A DNA stretch of 63,283 bases, taken from the NCBI GenBank assembly GCA_017554405.1, contig JAFZIK010000017.1, forward strand, positions 1-63,283. The letters run 5' to 3'. Source of the stretch: Clostridia bacterium. Its GTDB lineage: Bacteria > Bacillota > Clostridia > Oscillospirales > Acutalibacteraceae. Within the stretch, counting starts at the first letter, position 1, and each line of letters starts with the position of its first letter. The notes under the pieces are model-generated. The model was given only the letters and a program-made list of their open reading frames with translations. It was not told the DNA's origin and did not search any database. Below, piece by piece: positions 35,400-43,977 of the stretch. The position numbers and the translations under genes were made by a program.

Positions 35400-37313
35400 A
35401 TGGCAGAAAAAAAGAAATTTTACATTACAACGGCTATCGCCTACACTTCAAGAAAACCGCATATCGGAAACGCCTATGACGTTGTGCTTGCCGATATGAT
35501 AGCCCGCTATAAAAGACAGCAGGGCTACGACGTTTTCTTTATGACCGGTTCGGACGAGCACGGTCAGAAGATCGAGGAATATGCCCGTAACGCGGGAATA
35601 TCGCCCAAAGAATACGTTGATAAGGTATCGGATGAGATCAAAGCGGTATGGAACAGCCTTAACACATCCTACGATAAATTCATAAGAACGACCGACGCCG
35701 ACCACGAAGCCGCGGTTCAGCATATTTTTAAAAAGCTATACGATCAGGGCGATATCTATAAGGGCTCTTACGAAGGTAAATACTGCGTTCCCTGCGAATC
35801 CTTCTTCACCGCCTCACAGCTCGTGGACGGAAAATGCCCCGATTGCGGCAGAGAGGTGATAGACGCTAAGGAGGAAGCCTATTTCCTGCGCCTTTCAAAG
35901 TATCAGGACGCCCTCGTGAAGTATTACGAGGAAAACCCCGATTTTATCGAACCGCAGTCCCGCAAGAACGAAATGATAAACAACTTTATAAAGCCCGGAC
36001 TTGCCGATCTTTGCGTATCCCGTTCGAGCTTTAAATGGGGTATCCCCGTAACCTTTGACGAGGGTCACGTTATCTACGTTTGGATAGACGCCCTTTCGAA
36101 CTATATCACCGGCATAGGTTACGATACCGACGGCAAAGCGAGCGAAAAATACAAAAAATACTGGCCTGCCGATCTGCACGTTATAGGAAAGGATATTGTC
36201 CGTTTCCATACGATCTACTGGCCTATTATCCTTATGGCGCTCGGCGAGCCGCTGCCAAAAAAGGTGCTCGGTCACCCGTGGGTGCTTGTAGGCGAAGATA
36301 AGATGTCCAAATCAAAGGGCAACGTTATATACGCCGACGAACTCGCCGAAATGTTCGGATCCGACGCGGTAAGATATTATCTTTTAAGCGAAATACCCTT
36401 TACGCAGGACGGGACGATAACATACGAATCGTTTATAAACAAATATAATACCGACCTTGCAAACACGCTCGGCAATCTTGTAAGCCGCAGTATCGCCATG
36501 ACGCAAAAATACTTCGGCGGCAGTTTAGACGGTAAAGGCGCCGCGGACGGTATCGACGGCGAGCTTATATCCGCCGCGGCGGAAGCCGCCAAAAACTATA
36601 CCGCGGCGATGGATACCTACCATAACGCCGACGCGGTGAGCTTTGCTATGGCGCTTGCAAAACGCGCAAACAAGTATATCGACGAGACTGCTCCGTGGAT
36701 CCTTGCAAAGGATGAAGGCAACCGCGAGCGCCTTAAAGCGGTGCTATATAACCTGCTTGAATCTATAAGGATAATAGGAGTTCTGCTAAGCCCGATAACG
36801 CCGGAGTTTTCCGGAAAAATCGCGCAACTGCTCGGCACCGATGAAAGATCGACCGTCTTCGGCGCGGTAAACGCTTACAGGGTTGGCGAAGCGACCCCGC
36901 TTTTCGCGCGCATCGACGCCGAAAAGGCGCTTGCCGAAATAGCCGAAAAGCAGAAGAAAGCCGAAAAGCCCGAAAACACCGTTACCTTTGAGCAGATAAC
37001 GATAGATGATTTTGCGCGCGTTGAACTTCGCGCGGCAAAGGTAATCGCCTGCGAGCCGATACCGAAAGCCAAAAAACTGCTGAAGCTTACCCTTGACGAC
37101 GGAAGCGGTGCTCCGCGCACGGTGGCTTCGGGCATAGCGCAGTTCTATTCTCCCGAAGACCTCATAGGCAAAACGGTCGTTGTTGTGGCAAACCTCAAAC
37201 CCGCGGTGCTTTGCGGCGTAGAGTCTAACGGTATGATACTTGCCGCCGACAGTGGCGACGAGATCAAGGTGGTATTCTTAGACGGCGTAAAACCCGGCAG
37301 CAAAATCAGATGA
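35400..37313 (+). CDS. metG: Methionyl-tRNA synthetase with C-terminal tRNA-binding domain
   Basis: 637 residues. Class I signatures are KPHIGNAY (HIGH-like) and EDKMSKSKGN. A CxxC...CxxC zinc knuckle (CVPCESF, CPDCGRE) lies in the connective peptide. After the anticodon-binding helices, the last 100 residues form an EMAP-II/Trbp111-type OB fold (FARVELRAAKVIACEPIPKA), which dimerises the enzyme and binds tRNA. ATG follows AGAGGTCTCTGAA. It overlaps tatD by 4 bases, the metG-tatD order typical of Firmicutes. Confidence 0.97.
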   Translation: MAEKKKFYITTAIAYTSRKPHIGNAYDVVLADMIARYKRQQGYDVFFMTGSDEHGQKIEEYARNAGISPKEYVDKVSDEIKAVWNSLNTSYDKFIRTTDADHEAAVQHIFKKLYDQGDIYKGSYEGKYCVPCESFFTASQLVDGKCPDCGREVIDAKEEAYFLRLSKYQDALVKYYEENPDFIEPQSRKNEMINNFIKPGLADLCVSRSSFKWGIPVTFDEGHVIYVWIDALSNYITGIGYDTDGKASEKYKKYWPADLHVIGKDIVRFHTIYWPIILMALGEPLPKKVLGHPWVLVGEDKMSKSKGNVIYADELAEMFGSDAVRYYLLSEIPFTQDGTITYESFINKYNTDLANTLGNLVSRSIAMTQKYFGGSLDGKGAADGIDGELISAAAEAAKNYTAAMDTYHNADAVSFAMALAKRANKYIDETAPWILAKDEGNRERLKAVLYNLLESIRIIGVLLSPITPEFSGKIAQLLGTDERSTVFGAVNAYRVGEATPLFARIDAEKALAEIAEKQKKAEKPENTVTFEQITIDDFARVELRAAKVIACEPIPKAKKLLKLTLDDGSGAPRTVASGIAQFYSPEDLIGKTVVVVANLKPAVLCGVESNGMILAADSGDEIKVVFLDGVKPGSKIR

Positions 37314-38095
37314 GTTATCCCGAATACTTAAAGCTCGGTGAAAACTTGATATTCGATACCCACGCGCATTATGACGACAGCCGTTTTGACGGCTTCAGGG
37401 ATGAATTGCTTTCTGAGCTTCACCGCTATGGCGTAAAGAATATCATCACCTGCGGCGTTGACGGCGATTCTTCGCGCGCCGCGCTCGCTCTTGCCGAAAA
37501 ATATGCCTTTATGTTTGCGGCGGTCGGTATCCACCCCGAAAATCTCGAAAGAAATACTCCGCTTGATGATATCCGCTGCCTTTCGGCGCATAAAAAGTGC
37601 GTTGCCATAGGCGAAATAGGTCTTGATTACTATTACACTTCGGATAACAAAGAGGAACAGCTTAAGGTTTTTGAAGAACAGGTGATCCTGGCAAACGAGC
37701 TTTCCCTGCCGGTCATCGTGCACGACCGCGAGGCGCACGCCGATACCCTTGAGGTTTTAAAGCGGCATAAGCCAAAAGGGGTCTTACACTGCTTTTCGGG
37801 CAGTGAGGAAATGGCAAAAGAGATAATCAAACTCGGTATGTATATAGGTGTGGGCGGCTCGGTGACCTTTAAAAACGCCCGCAAGCTTCCCGAAGTCATA
37901 ACGGCGATACCGAAAGAACGGCTTCTGCTTGAGACCGATTGCCCCTACCTTTGCCCCGAGCCCTACCGCGGAAAGCTTTGCCATTCGGGTTACATTGCGA
38001 TAACGGCGCAAAAGGTTGCCGAAATACTCGGCTTATCGCGCGATAAGGTTTTACGTATCACAAGCAAAAACGCATCAAATTTATTCTCGGTTTAG
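37310..38095 (+). CDS. tatD: TatD family metal-dependent hydrolase
   Basis: 261 residues. A TIM-barrel metallo-hydrolase of the TatD DNase family. Motifs are FDTHAHYDD (HxH metal pair), AIGEIGLDYYY (Glu), PVIVHDREAH, GVLHCFSGS and LLETDCPYL (Asp). Members act as 3'-5' exonucleases or D-aminoacyl-tRNA-type hydrolases; the specific substrate is unknown. The ATG overlaps the metG stop (ATGA). A conserved hairpin follows. Confidence 0.93.
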   Translation: MSYPEYLKLGENLIFDTHAHYDDSRFDGFRDELLSELHRYGVKNIITCGVDGDSSRAALALAEKYAFMFAAVGIHPENLERNTPLDDIRCLSAHKKCVAIGEIGLDYYYTSDNKEEQLKVFEEQVILANELSLPVIVHDREAHADTLEVLKRHKPKGVLHCFSGSEEMAKEIIKLGMYIGVGGSVTFKNARKLPEVITAIPKERLLLETDCPYLCPEPYRGKLCHSGYIAITAQKVAEILGLSRDKVLRITSKNASNLFSV

Positions 38096-38102
38096 AATAA
38101 TA

Positions 38103-38138
38103 CCCCGCTTTTTACAGATAATACCTGTGAAAGCGGGG
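38103..38138 (+). promoter_or_regulatory. Hairpin behind tatD that covers the ribosome site of the next small ORF
   Basis: A 9-bp stem (38103-38111 with 38130-38138) plus an inner ACAG/CTGT stem (38114-38117 with 38125-38128). The 3' arm contains GCGGGG, the Shine-Dalgarno of the ORF at 38147. It may act as an attenuator or weak terminator; no good T run follows. Confidence 0.55.
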
Positions 38139-38146
38139 TGATTTTT

Positions 38147-38245
38147 GTGGAAGATAAGAATAAGAAGAACAATTCCTCTAACAAAAAGGATACCAACGAT
38201 CAGAACAAGGAAACAAACAAAAAATCGGATACCGATTGCGACTGA
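38147..38245 (+). CDS. Tiny Lys/Asn/Asp-rich peptide (32 residues)
   Basis: GTG start with GGGGTG 8 bases upstream, then 31 residues, nearly all charged or polar (Lys, Asn, Asp, Gln, Ser, Thr) with a single Cys near the end, and a stop just before the terminator at 38249. No hydrophobic or structural signal is present and no family is recognised. The good ribosome site, tight placement between hairpin and terminator, and clean frame argue for a real small gene. A role as a spore-core or disordered peptide would be speculation. Confidence 0.4.
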   Translation: MEDKNKKNNSSNKKDTNDQNKETNKKSDTDCD

Positions 38246-38248
38246 ATC

Positions 38249-38284
38249 AAAAAAACCGGATGATCACTGCGATCATCCGGTTTC
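38249..38284. terminator. Bidirectional terminator
   Basis: A 12-bp stem (38254-38265 with 38271-38282) and 5-nt loop, with A run 38249-38255 serving as U-tract for the minus strand and TTT after it on the plus strand. It ends both the rlmB-to-small-ORF unit and the SGNH gene. Confidence 0.85.
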
Positions 38285-38288
38285 ATTA

Positions 38289-39086
38289 TTATTTTTCAAG
38301 TCTTTCATCGTAATGCGGGGAACCGATAAGTCCCACCTGATAAAACTCCTCGGGCTCTGAAAGAATGATATGCTCGATATACGCCTCGAACATCTTTGCG
38401 GTAAACAGATATCCCGCCGGATTCATATGCCCGTTCAAATAGAATTTCTTTTTGAAATCTCCGTCATATTTAGGCGCGTATTTATTAAGATCGATAACGT
38501 GGGTATGACTGTATGCGCCCGCGATTTTGTAAAGCAGTTCGTTATGCCCTTGCTTTTTGCTTTCCTCTTCCCTATTCTCTACCGGCATCGTTATAAGGAA
38601 GAAATGCGCCTTTGGGCTTATCTTTTTATATCTTTCGATTATGCGCGCATAGTTTCCGGCAAAGTTATCGGCGTTTTTATCCGGCTCGCCGATATGGATA
38701 TCCTCAAAGGAGCCGAGTATCCCGTCCTGGTCGCTGCCGAAAAGATCGTTAACGCCGAGCGCCATTATGTATGCCTGCGCCGCCTTTTCTTTATCCCAAT
38801 ACCCCATTTCCTCTGCGAAGCTTTCAAGATACCACCTCGCAGTCATACCGCCGCGCGAAAAATTATAGACCTTACTGCCTAAATCCCGCGCCATAAACTG
38901 ACCCCAGGAATACTCGAACATATCGAGATATAAGCTCTTATCCCCCGGGTTTTTGCCCTTTACTTCAAATTCGCCGCTTGAGAGGCTGTCCCCCACGCAG
39001 GCGATGGTGCGGAATATCCCGGCAAGACCTAACATATAAGGTATACGGTCAAGCGGATTTTCGGTAAGAGAAAACAAATCATTCAC
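38289..39086 (-). CDS. SGNH/GDSL-family hydrolase
   Basis: 265 residues. Block I is ACVGDSLSSGE (Ser nucleophile), block II Gly in SRGGMTARW, block III MALGVNDLFG (Asn oxyanion), and the block V His is in LNGHMNPAGY; the usual Asp three residues before that His is Leu, a variation common in clostridial relatives. Substrate unknown: esterase, acetyl-xylan or peptidoglycan/exopolysaccharide deacetylase are all possible. No signal peptide is seen, so cytoplasmic. The start GTG at 39086 is preferred because GGTGA precedes it; in-frame GTG codons at 39098 and 39095 lack spacing. Confidence 0.82.
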   Translation of the reverse strand: MNDLFSLTENPLDRIPYMLGLAGIFRTIACVGDSLSSGEFEVKGKNPGDKSLYLDMFEYSWGQFMARDLGSKVYNFSRGGMTARWYLESFAEEMGYWDKEKAAQAYIMALGVNDLFGSDQDGILGSFEDIHIGEPDKNADNFAGNYARIIERYKKISPKAHFFLITMPVENREEESKKQGHNELLYKIAGAYSHTHVIDLNKYAPKYDGDFKKKFYLNGHMNPAGYLFTAKMFEAYIEHIILSEPEEFYQVGLIGSPHYDERLEK

Positions 39087-39290
39087 AAAAATCACCACAT
39101 TTTATTTCCGTTTTTTGCGATTAAAACCGCAATCACATTATACGCTTACTGCGCCTAAAAGTCAAAACATTTATGAAAAATAAAAAAGCGAGAAAAAACG
39201 AGCAAACCAGAGCAAAAAAGAGAAAAAAAGAGTTTTTTAAAAACGGTTCATTTTTCCCGCGGAAAATATCATATTTTTTGCGTTTTTTAC
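39087..39290. other. Intergenic region with A/G-rich tract, no gene
   Basis: Between the SGNH gene and the pot promoter. It holds a run of A/G-rich sequence at about 39176-39235. A 53-codon frame from ATG 39174 crosses it but has no ribosome site and runs through the pot promoter. I see no RNA gene here. Confidence 0.5.
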
Positions 39291-39319
39291 TTGACATTTT
39301 CGCTGTTTTGCCGTATATT
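39291..39319 (+). promoter_or_regulatory. Promoter of potABCD
   Basis: TTGACA (39291-39296), 17-bp spacer, TATATT (39314-39319). The start near 39326 leaves a leader of about 210 nt before potA. Confidence 0.82.
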
Positions 39320-39325
39320 CATACA

Positions 39326-39537
39326 CATCGAATAATGAAAACTTAATATTCGGTATTTATGCATCTGTGTAGAAAGAGCGGCTCGATACTAATGTATGCC
39401 GTAATTCCGCTTCGGAATTACGAAAAACCCTTTGTCAGGGCATACAAACCGGCGGCCGCAGGTATCGCGCAGAATAACATTCCGGTATTCCGGATTAGTC
39501 TGTCGACACTTGAAGTGTGACAAAGGGGGATGCTTAA
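39326..39537 (+). promoter_or_regulatory. Structured potABCD leader, candidate translational riboswitch
   Basis: Pairings visible by eye: an outer stem 39381-39389 with 39462-39470 (one mismatch), P1 39394-39400 with 39439-39445, and P2, a perfect 9-bp stem 39401-39409 with 39413-39421. The internal strand 39428-39437 (CCCTTTGTCA) is exactly complementary to 39518-39527 (TGACAAAGGG), which contains the potA Shine-Dalgarno. A competing hairpin 39501-39522 takes up part of that target, and CCCT/AGGG at 39428-39431/39437-39440 is another alternative. No intrinsic terminator is present, so control would be at translation. I do not recognise it as a known riboswitch class. Confidence 0.6.
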
Positions 39538-40659
39538 ATGGCAAAAGATTATATTGTTGAACTCAAGGACGTTAGCGTTTCGTTTGACGGTGAAAAGGTT
39601 TTGGACGGCCTTAATCTTCAGATCGAGGATAAGGAGTTTATAACGCTGCTCGGTGCTTCCGGCTGCGGCAAAACCACCACTCTCCGGCTTATTGCCGGAT
39701 TCCTGGATCCCGACTGCGGCGAGGTGATCTTTGAGGGTAAAAAGTTTAATGGTGTTCCGGCTTATAAGAGGCAGGTAAACACCATTTTTCAGCGTTATGC
39801 GCTGTTTGAACACCTTAACGTTTTTGAAAACGTGGCGTTCGGGCTAAGGGTCAAAAAGATGCCCGAGGAAGAGATCAAAAAAACCGTTGCGGAAATGCTT
39901 AAGCTTGTAAACCTCGAGGGATTTGACAAGCGCAGGATAGCCACGCTCTCGGGCGGCCAGCAGCAGCGCGTGGCAATAGCCCGCGCCATCGCCAACAAGC
40001 CGAAGGTCCTGCTTTTGGATGAGCCGCTCGCCGCGCTCGATCTAAAGCTTCGCAAGGATATGCAAAAGGAGCTTCGCGGCATACAGCGCGCGCTCGGCAT
40101 AACCTTTATATTCGTTACCCACGATCAGGAGGAAGCGCTCACAATGTCCGACCGGGTGGTCGTTATGGATAAGGGCAAGATCCAGCAGGTGGGCACGCCT
40201 AAGGATATTTACAACGAGCCGAAAAACGCATTTGTTGCCGACTTTATCGGCGAATCCAATATTGTTGACGGCATTATGGATGAGGACTACAAGGCGACCT
40301 TCTCCGGTCACACATTCGAGTGCCTCGATAAGGGCTTCGATAAGGGCGAGGCGGTAGACGTTGTTGTTCGCCCCGAGGACGTGGATATAGTTTCGCCCGA
40401 AAAGGGTATGCTGACCGGGACCGTTACCTCGGTGGCTTTCCTCGGCGTTCACTACGAGATAATCGTTGATATAGGCGGCTTTAAGTGGATGATACAAACC
40501 ACCGATGAATGCGCAGTTGGCGATAACGTAGGTCTTTTCATCGAGCCGGACGCGATCCATATTATGAAAAAATCCGAATACTCGGGTCTTTACGGCGATT
40601 ACAGCTCATACAGCGAAGAAATGGATCACCTCTCCGATAACGCGCAGGAGGAGGAATGA
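39538..40659 (+). CDS. potA: Spermidine/putrescine ABC transporter ATP-binding protein
   Basis: 373 residues. Walker [16 protein letters not shown], signature [14 protein letters not shown], Walker [12 protein letters not shown] and H-loop [12 protein letters not shown], followed by the C-terminal TOBE regulatory domain (about 280-360). AAAGGGGG lies 8 bases before ATG and is the target of the leader's anti-Shine-Dalgarno. First gene of potABCD; energises polyamine import. Confidence 0.95.
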   Translation: MAKDYIVELKDVSVSFDGEKVLDGLNLQIEDKEFITLLGASGCGKTTTLRLIAGFLDPDCGEVIFEGKKFNGVPAYKRQVNTIFQRYALFEHLNVFENVAFGLRVKKMPEEEIKKTVAEMLKLVNLEGFDKRRIATLSGGQQQRVAIARAIANKPKVLLLDEPLAALDLKLRKDMQKELRGIQRALGITFIFVTHDQEEALTMSDRVVVMDKGKIQQVGTPKDIYNEPKNAFVADFIGESNIVDGIMDEDYKATFSGHTFECLDKGFDKGEAVDVVVRPEDVDIVSPEKGMLTGTVTSVAFLGVHYEIIVDIGGFKWMIQTTDECAVGDNVGLFIEPDAIHIMKKSEYSGLYGDYSSYSEEMDHLSDNAQEEE

Positions 40660-40662
40660 GCC

Positions 40663-41490
40663 GTGAACAAAAAAAGCTTCGGGAGCCGGCTTGTTGCGGC
40701 GCCATACCTCGTTTGGGCGGCGATATTCGTTATCGTTCCGCTTGTTATGATGGCGTATTTCGCGTTTACCGATAACAGCGGCGCTTTTACACTTGCGAAT
40801 ATCTCGCAGATAGGCAGATACAGAAAGGCGTTTGCGGTATCTATACTTTACGCAGTTATAGCGACCGCCATAACCCTTGTCATCTCCTACCCCATGGCGT
40901 ATTTTATGACCAAAATGAAGGTAAGCTCACAGCGGATGATAATGATAATAGTTATGCTCCCGATGTGGATGAACTTTCTTATCCGCACCTATTCGTGGAT
41001 ATCGATACTTGCGAATACCGGTATTATAAACACCACGCTTAAATCGCTCGGTCTTCCCACCCTTCGCCTTATAAATACTCCGGGCGCGGTAATACTCGGT
41101 ATGGTCTACGATTTTATACCATATATGATACTGCCCATTTACTCGGTAATGACCAAGATAGATAACTCGCTTTTAGAGGCGGCTGAAGATCTCGGCTCAA
41201 ACGCCTTTTCACGGCTTCGCAGGGTCATCCTTCCCCTTTCGATGCCCGGCGTTATATCAGGGATCACGATGGTGTTCGTGCCGTCTGTCAGCACCTTCTA
41301 TATCTCTCAAAAGCTCGGCGGCAGTAAAAACTGGCTTATCGGCGACGCGATCGAATACCTCTTCGGCTCGGGCCCCGATTATTACAACGTTGCCTCGGCG
41401 CTTTCACTTGTGCTTATGGTTATGATACTTCTCTGCCTTGCCGTTATGAGCAGGTTTTCAAGCGATGAGGAAGGGGGCGTTATCGTATGA
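40663..41490 (+). CDS. potB: Spermidine/putrescine ABC transporter permease
   Basis: 275 residues with six predicted membrane helices and the EAA loop LLEAAEDLGSNAFSRLRRVILP that docks on PotA. The start is GTG at 40663 with GGAGGAGGAATGAGCC upstream, overlapping the end of potA by context (3-base gap). It lies second in the operon and overlaps potC by 4 bases. Confidence 0.93.
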   Translation: MNKKSFGSRLVAAPYLVWAAIFVIVPLVMMAYFAFTDNSGAFTLANISQIGRYRKAFAVSILYAVIATAITLVISYPMAYFMTKMKVSSQRMIMIIVMLPMWMNFLIRTYSWISILANTGIINTTLKSLGLPTLRLINTPGAVILGMVYDFIPYMILPIYSVMTKIDNSLLEAAEDLGSNAFSRLRRVILPLSMPGVISGITMVFVPSVSTFYISQKLGGSKNWLIGDAIEYLFGSGPDYYNVASALSLVLMVMILLCLAVMSRFSSDEEGGVIV

Positions 41491-42299
41491 AGGTATTTTC
41501 AAGGATATACGTTGCGCTTATACTCGCCTTTCTCTATGCGCCCATCGCGGTTATGATAATCTTCTCCTTCAACTCGGGCAACAGCGTTTGGGTGTTTGAA
41601 AGCTTTTCGGCGCAATGGTATACCGATATCATTTCAAACACCGCTATGATAGAGGGCCTGAGGCACACGCTTACAGTAGCGATCTTATCAGCCACCATAG
41701 CAACGGTGCTCGGCACTGCCGCGGCGGTCGGCATAACAGCGCTGCGCAAAAAGATAACGCGCAGTTTTGCCACCACGGTAACAAACATACCGATGATGAA
41801 CGCCGATATAGTTACCGGCGTATCGCTTATGCTTTTATTCGTGTTTTTCGGCAGGATATTGGGTCTTTACGAATCGCTCGGATTTATAACCGTTCTTATA
41901 GCGCACATCACATTCAACCTGCCATACGTTATACTCTCTGTCATTCCCAAGCTCCGCCAGACCGATAAGAATCTGCACGAGGCGGCGCTTGATCTCGGCT
42001 GCACTCCGCTTCAGGCGTTTTTTAAGGTTGTGATACCCTCTATAAAGGTGGGTATTTTTACCGGCTTTATTATGGCGTTTACACTTTCGCTTGACGATTT
42101 TGTTATAAGCTATTTCACCTGCGGGCATTATCAGACCCTGCCGGTGGTTATATACAACATGACAAAGAAAACCGTTACACCGGACGTTTACGCCCTTTCG
42201 ACCATAGTTTTTGCAACTATATTCGTGCTTCTTATCCTTTATAATATGTTGCAGACCAAGAGCGAGCAAAGGAGGAACTCAAATGTTAAAAAAGCTTAA
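41487..42299 (+). CDS. potC: Spermidine/putrescine ABC transporter permease
   Basis: 270 residues, six helices, EAA loop LHEAALDLGCTPLQAFFKVVIPS. The N-terminus RIYVALILAFLYAPIAVMIIFSFN is the classical PotC opening. ATGA overlap with potB. The last 17 bases overlap potD, a sign of translational coupling. Confidence 0.93.
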   Translation: MKVFSRIYVALILAFLYAPIAVMIIFSFNSGNSVWVFESFSAQWYTDIISNTAMIEGLRHTLTVAILSATIATVLGTAAAVGITALRKKITRSFATTVTNIPMMNADIVTGVSLMLLFVFFGRILGLYESLGFITVLIAHITFNLPYVILSVIPKLRQTDKNLHEAALDLGCTPLQAFFKVVIPSIKVGIFTGFIMAFTLSLDDFVISYFTCGHYQTLPVVIYNMTKKTVTPDVYALSTIVFATIFVLLILYNMLQTKSEQRRNSNVKKA

Positions 42300-43392
42300 C
42301 TGTTATCTCCTTTGCACGGCGCTTATATGCGTTTTGTTTTCATCCTGCGGTTATAAGTATATGGATTTTGAAACCGACCGCGAATTCAATAAAGACTTTG
42401 CGGGTCACGTGCTTAACGTTTACAACTGGGGCGAATATATTTCCGACGGCTCATACGAAATGATGGACGTTAACCGCGAGTTTGAAAAGCTTACCGGTAT
42501 CCACGTTAACTACACCACCTTTGAAAGCAACGAGACCATGTATTCCCAGCTTAAAAGCGGCGGCGTTTCGTATGATATAGTTATACCCTCAGATTATATG
42601 ATAGAGCGTATGATAAACGAGGATATGCTCAGAAAAATTGATACTTCGCGGCTTCAGAACTACCATTATATAATGGATGATTACAAAGAACTTTTCTATG
42701 ACCCGAACAATGAATACAGCGTGCCCTACTCGGTAGGTATGGTGGGTATCATATATAACTCGGCGTTAATAGAAGAGCCGGAGCATTCATGGCGTGCGCT
42801 CTGGGACGAAAAATACCGCGATATGTCGCTTAACTTCAGCAATCCGCGCGATTGCTTTATGACGGCGCAGATGATCTTGGGGCAGGACCTTAACACTACA
42901 AACAAATCCGATTGGGATAAGGCGGCGCAGCTTTTAAAGGACGGAAAGAGCGTTTTGCAGGGCTACGTTATGGACGAAATATACGGCAAGCTTGAAACCG
43001 GCGAAGCGGCGATAGGTCCCTATTACGCGGGCGATTATTACACTATGCAGGAGATAAACGAGGACCTTGAGTTCTTCTATCCGGAAGAAGGCACAAACAT
43101 ATTTGTTGACGCTGTCTGCATACCTAAAACCGCCAAGAATTACGATGAGGCTCTGCTCTATATAGATTTTCTCCTTGAGCCGGAGGTGGCGCTTGCAAAC
43201 GCCGAATATATCTGCTATGCCTCGCCCCACAGCGCGGTGGTGGAAAACGAAGATTATGAGTATTTTGAGGATGAGATACTCTATCCCGCGCCGGAGGATT
43301 TCGATATCGGCAAAGCTCAATACTATCACGATATCGACCCGGATATAAGAAGATACTATGAAGATCTTTGGATCGACCTGAAACTATATTAA
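42283..43392 (+). CDS. potD: Spermidine/putrescine-binding lipoprotein
   Basis: 369 residues. Residues 1-20 are a lipoprotein signal with lipobox LFSSC, so the protein is anchored outside the membrane. Mature features typical of PotD are LNVYNWGEYISDGS, SGGVSYDIVIPSDYMIERM, YSVPYSVGMVGIIYN and an acidic ligand pocket. The start at 42283 is chosen for AGGAGG 7 bases upstream; a 24-residue longer frame within potC would destroy the signal peptide. Binds the polyamine and delivers it to PotBC. Confidence 0.94.
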   Translation: MLKKLNCYLLCTALICVLFSSCGYKYMDFETDREFNKDFAGHVLNVYNWGEYISDGSYEMMDVNREFEKLTGIHVNYTTFESNETMYSQLKSGGVSYDIVIPSDYMIERMINEDMLRKIDTSRLQNYHYIMDDYKELFYDPNNEYSVPYSVGMVGIIYNSALIEEPEHSWRALWDEKYRDMSLNFSNPRDCFMTAQMILGQDLNTTNKSDWDKAAQLLKDGKSVLQGYVMDEIYGKLETGEAAIGPYYAGDYYTMQEINEDLEFFYPEEGTNIFVDAVCIPKTAKNYDEALLYIDFLLEPEVALANAEYICYASPHSAVVENEDYEYFEDEILYPAPEDFDIGKAQYYHDIDPDIRRYYEDLWIDLKLY

Positions 43393-43407
43393 AGAATAAA
43401 CAGAAAA

Positions 43408-43447
43408 CGGGCTGCCTTACGAAAAGTAAGACAGCCCGGATTTTTTT
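43408..43447. terminator. Bidirectional terminator between potD and the zinc operon
   Basis: A 13-bp stem with one mismatch (43408-43420 with 43426-43438), 5-nt loop, T run 43440-43446 on plus, and an A run at 43404-43407 for the minus strand. Confidence 0.9.
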
Positions 43448-43449
43448 GT

Positions 43450-43977
43450 TTAACAGAAGCTTGCGTTTTTAAGCTGGCAGAAGGTGTATCCGTTTTCAAG
43501 GTAGGTTTCAAACTCGCCTATCACGGTGAACTCCTCCCCCACCTTAGGATACTGATCGGGGTATTTGAGCGGATCCTTCAATATAAACTCAACGTAGGCG
43601 GTGCAACAGGCGGTCGCGTCACCTAAATTGCAGGAATAATAATTCCTGCCGTTATCGGTTATCACCTTGAAGGTGCCGCGGACCTTTATTATTTTACCCA
43701 TATAATTTCCCGGATTGTTCCAAAAATCTATGACCTGCGAATATGCCACCGTTGCGTTCATCGAGGTCACATCCAGGTCACATTTCATATTCGTATCGGT
43801 AACGGTGGGGACAAAGGCGCCCTGACCGCTGTTATCGGAAGTAGTGTTGCCGGTTTGTTCGTTCAGGACGTCGGCAACGGTTTTGGCGTTGCCCGAAGCG
43901 CCGTTTGAGGCACTATCGCAGGCGCAAACCGCCAAAGCAAGAATAAGTGTAAAAATAAAAAGCACTGTCTTTTTCAT
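43450..43977 (-). CDS. Lipoprotein with OB-fold-like DUF1980-type domain, zinc-operon member
   Basis: 175 residues. The N-terminal signal ends near LAVCACDS; either of the two cysteines could be lipidated. A Ser/Asn/Gly linker follows. The domain from about 75 onward (YMGKIIKVRGTF, ATACCTAYVEF, KVGEEFTVIGEFETYLENG) looks like the OB-fold of the YcgQ/DUF1980 group, which in Firmicutes goes with Zur-regulated zinc uptake; the paired CC could bind metal. It overlaps znuB by 4 bases and is the last gene of the zinc operon. Family membership is judged by eye only. Confidence 0.65.
   Translation of the reverse strand: MKKTVLFIFTLILALAVCACDSASNGASGNAKTVADVLNEQTGNTTSDNSGQGAFVPTVTDTNMKCDLDVTSMNATVAYSQVIDFWNNPGNYMGKIIKVRGTFKVITDNGRNYYSCNLGDATACCTAYVEFILKDPLKYPDQYPKVGEEFTVIGEFETYLENGYTFCQLKNASFC

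Noticed and set aside
39174..39336. A 53-codon Lys-rich frame upstream of potA
   Set aside because: It has no ribosome site, runs through a low-complexity A/G tract and covers the strong pot promoter.
39326..39537. Pot leader as a T-box, ykkC/guanidine or lysine riboswitch
   Set aside because: The T-box GGTGGNACCGCG motif, the ykkC conserved blocks and lysine-riboswitch motifs are not present.
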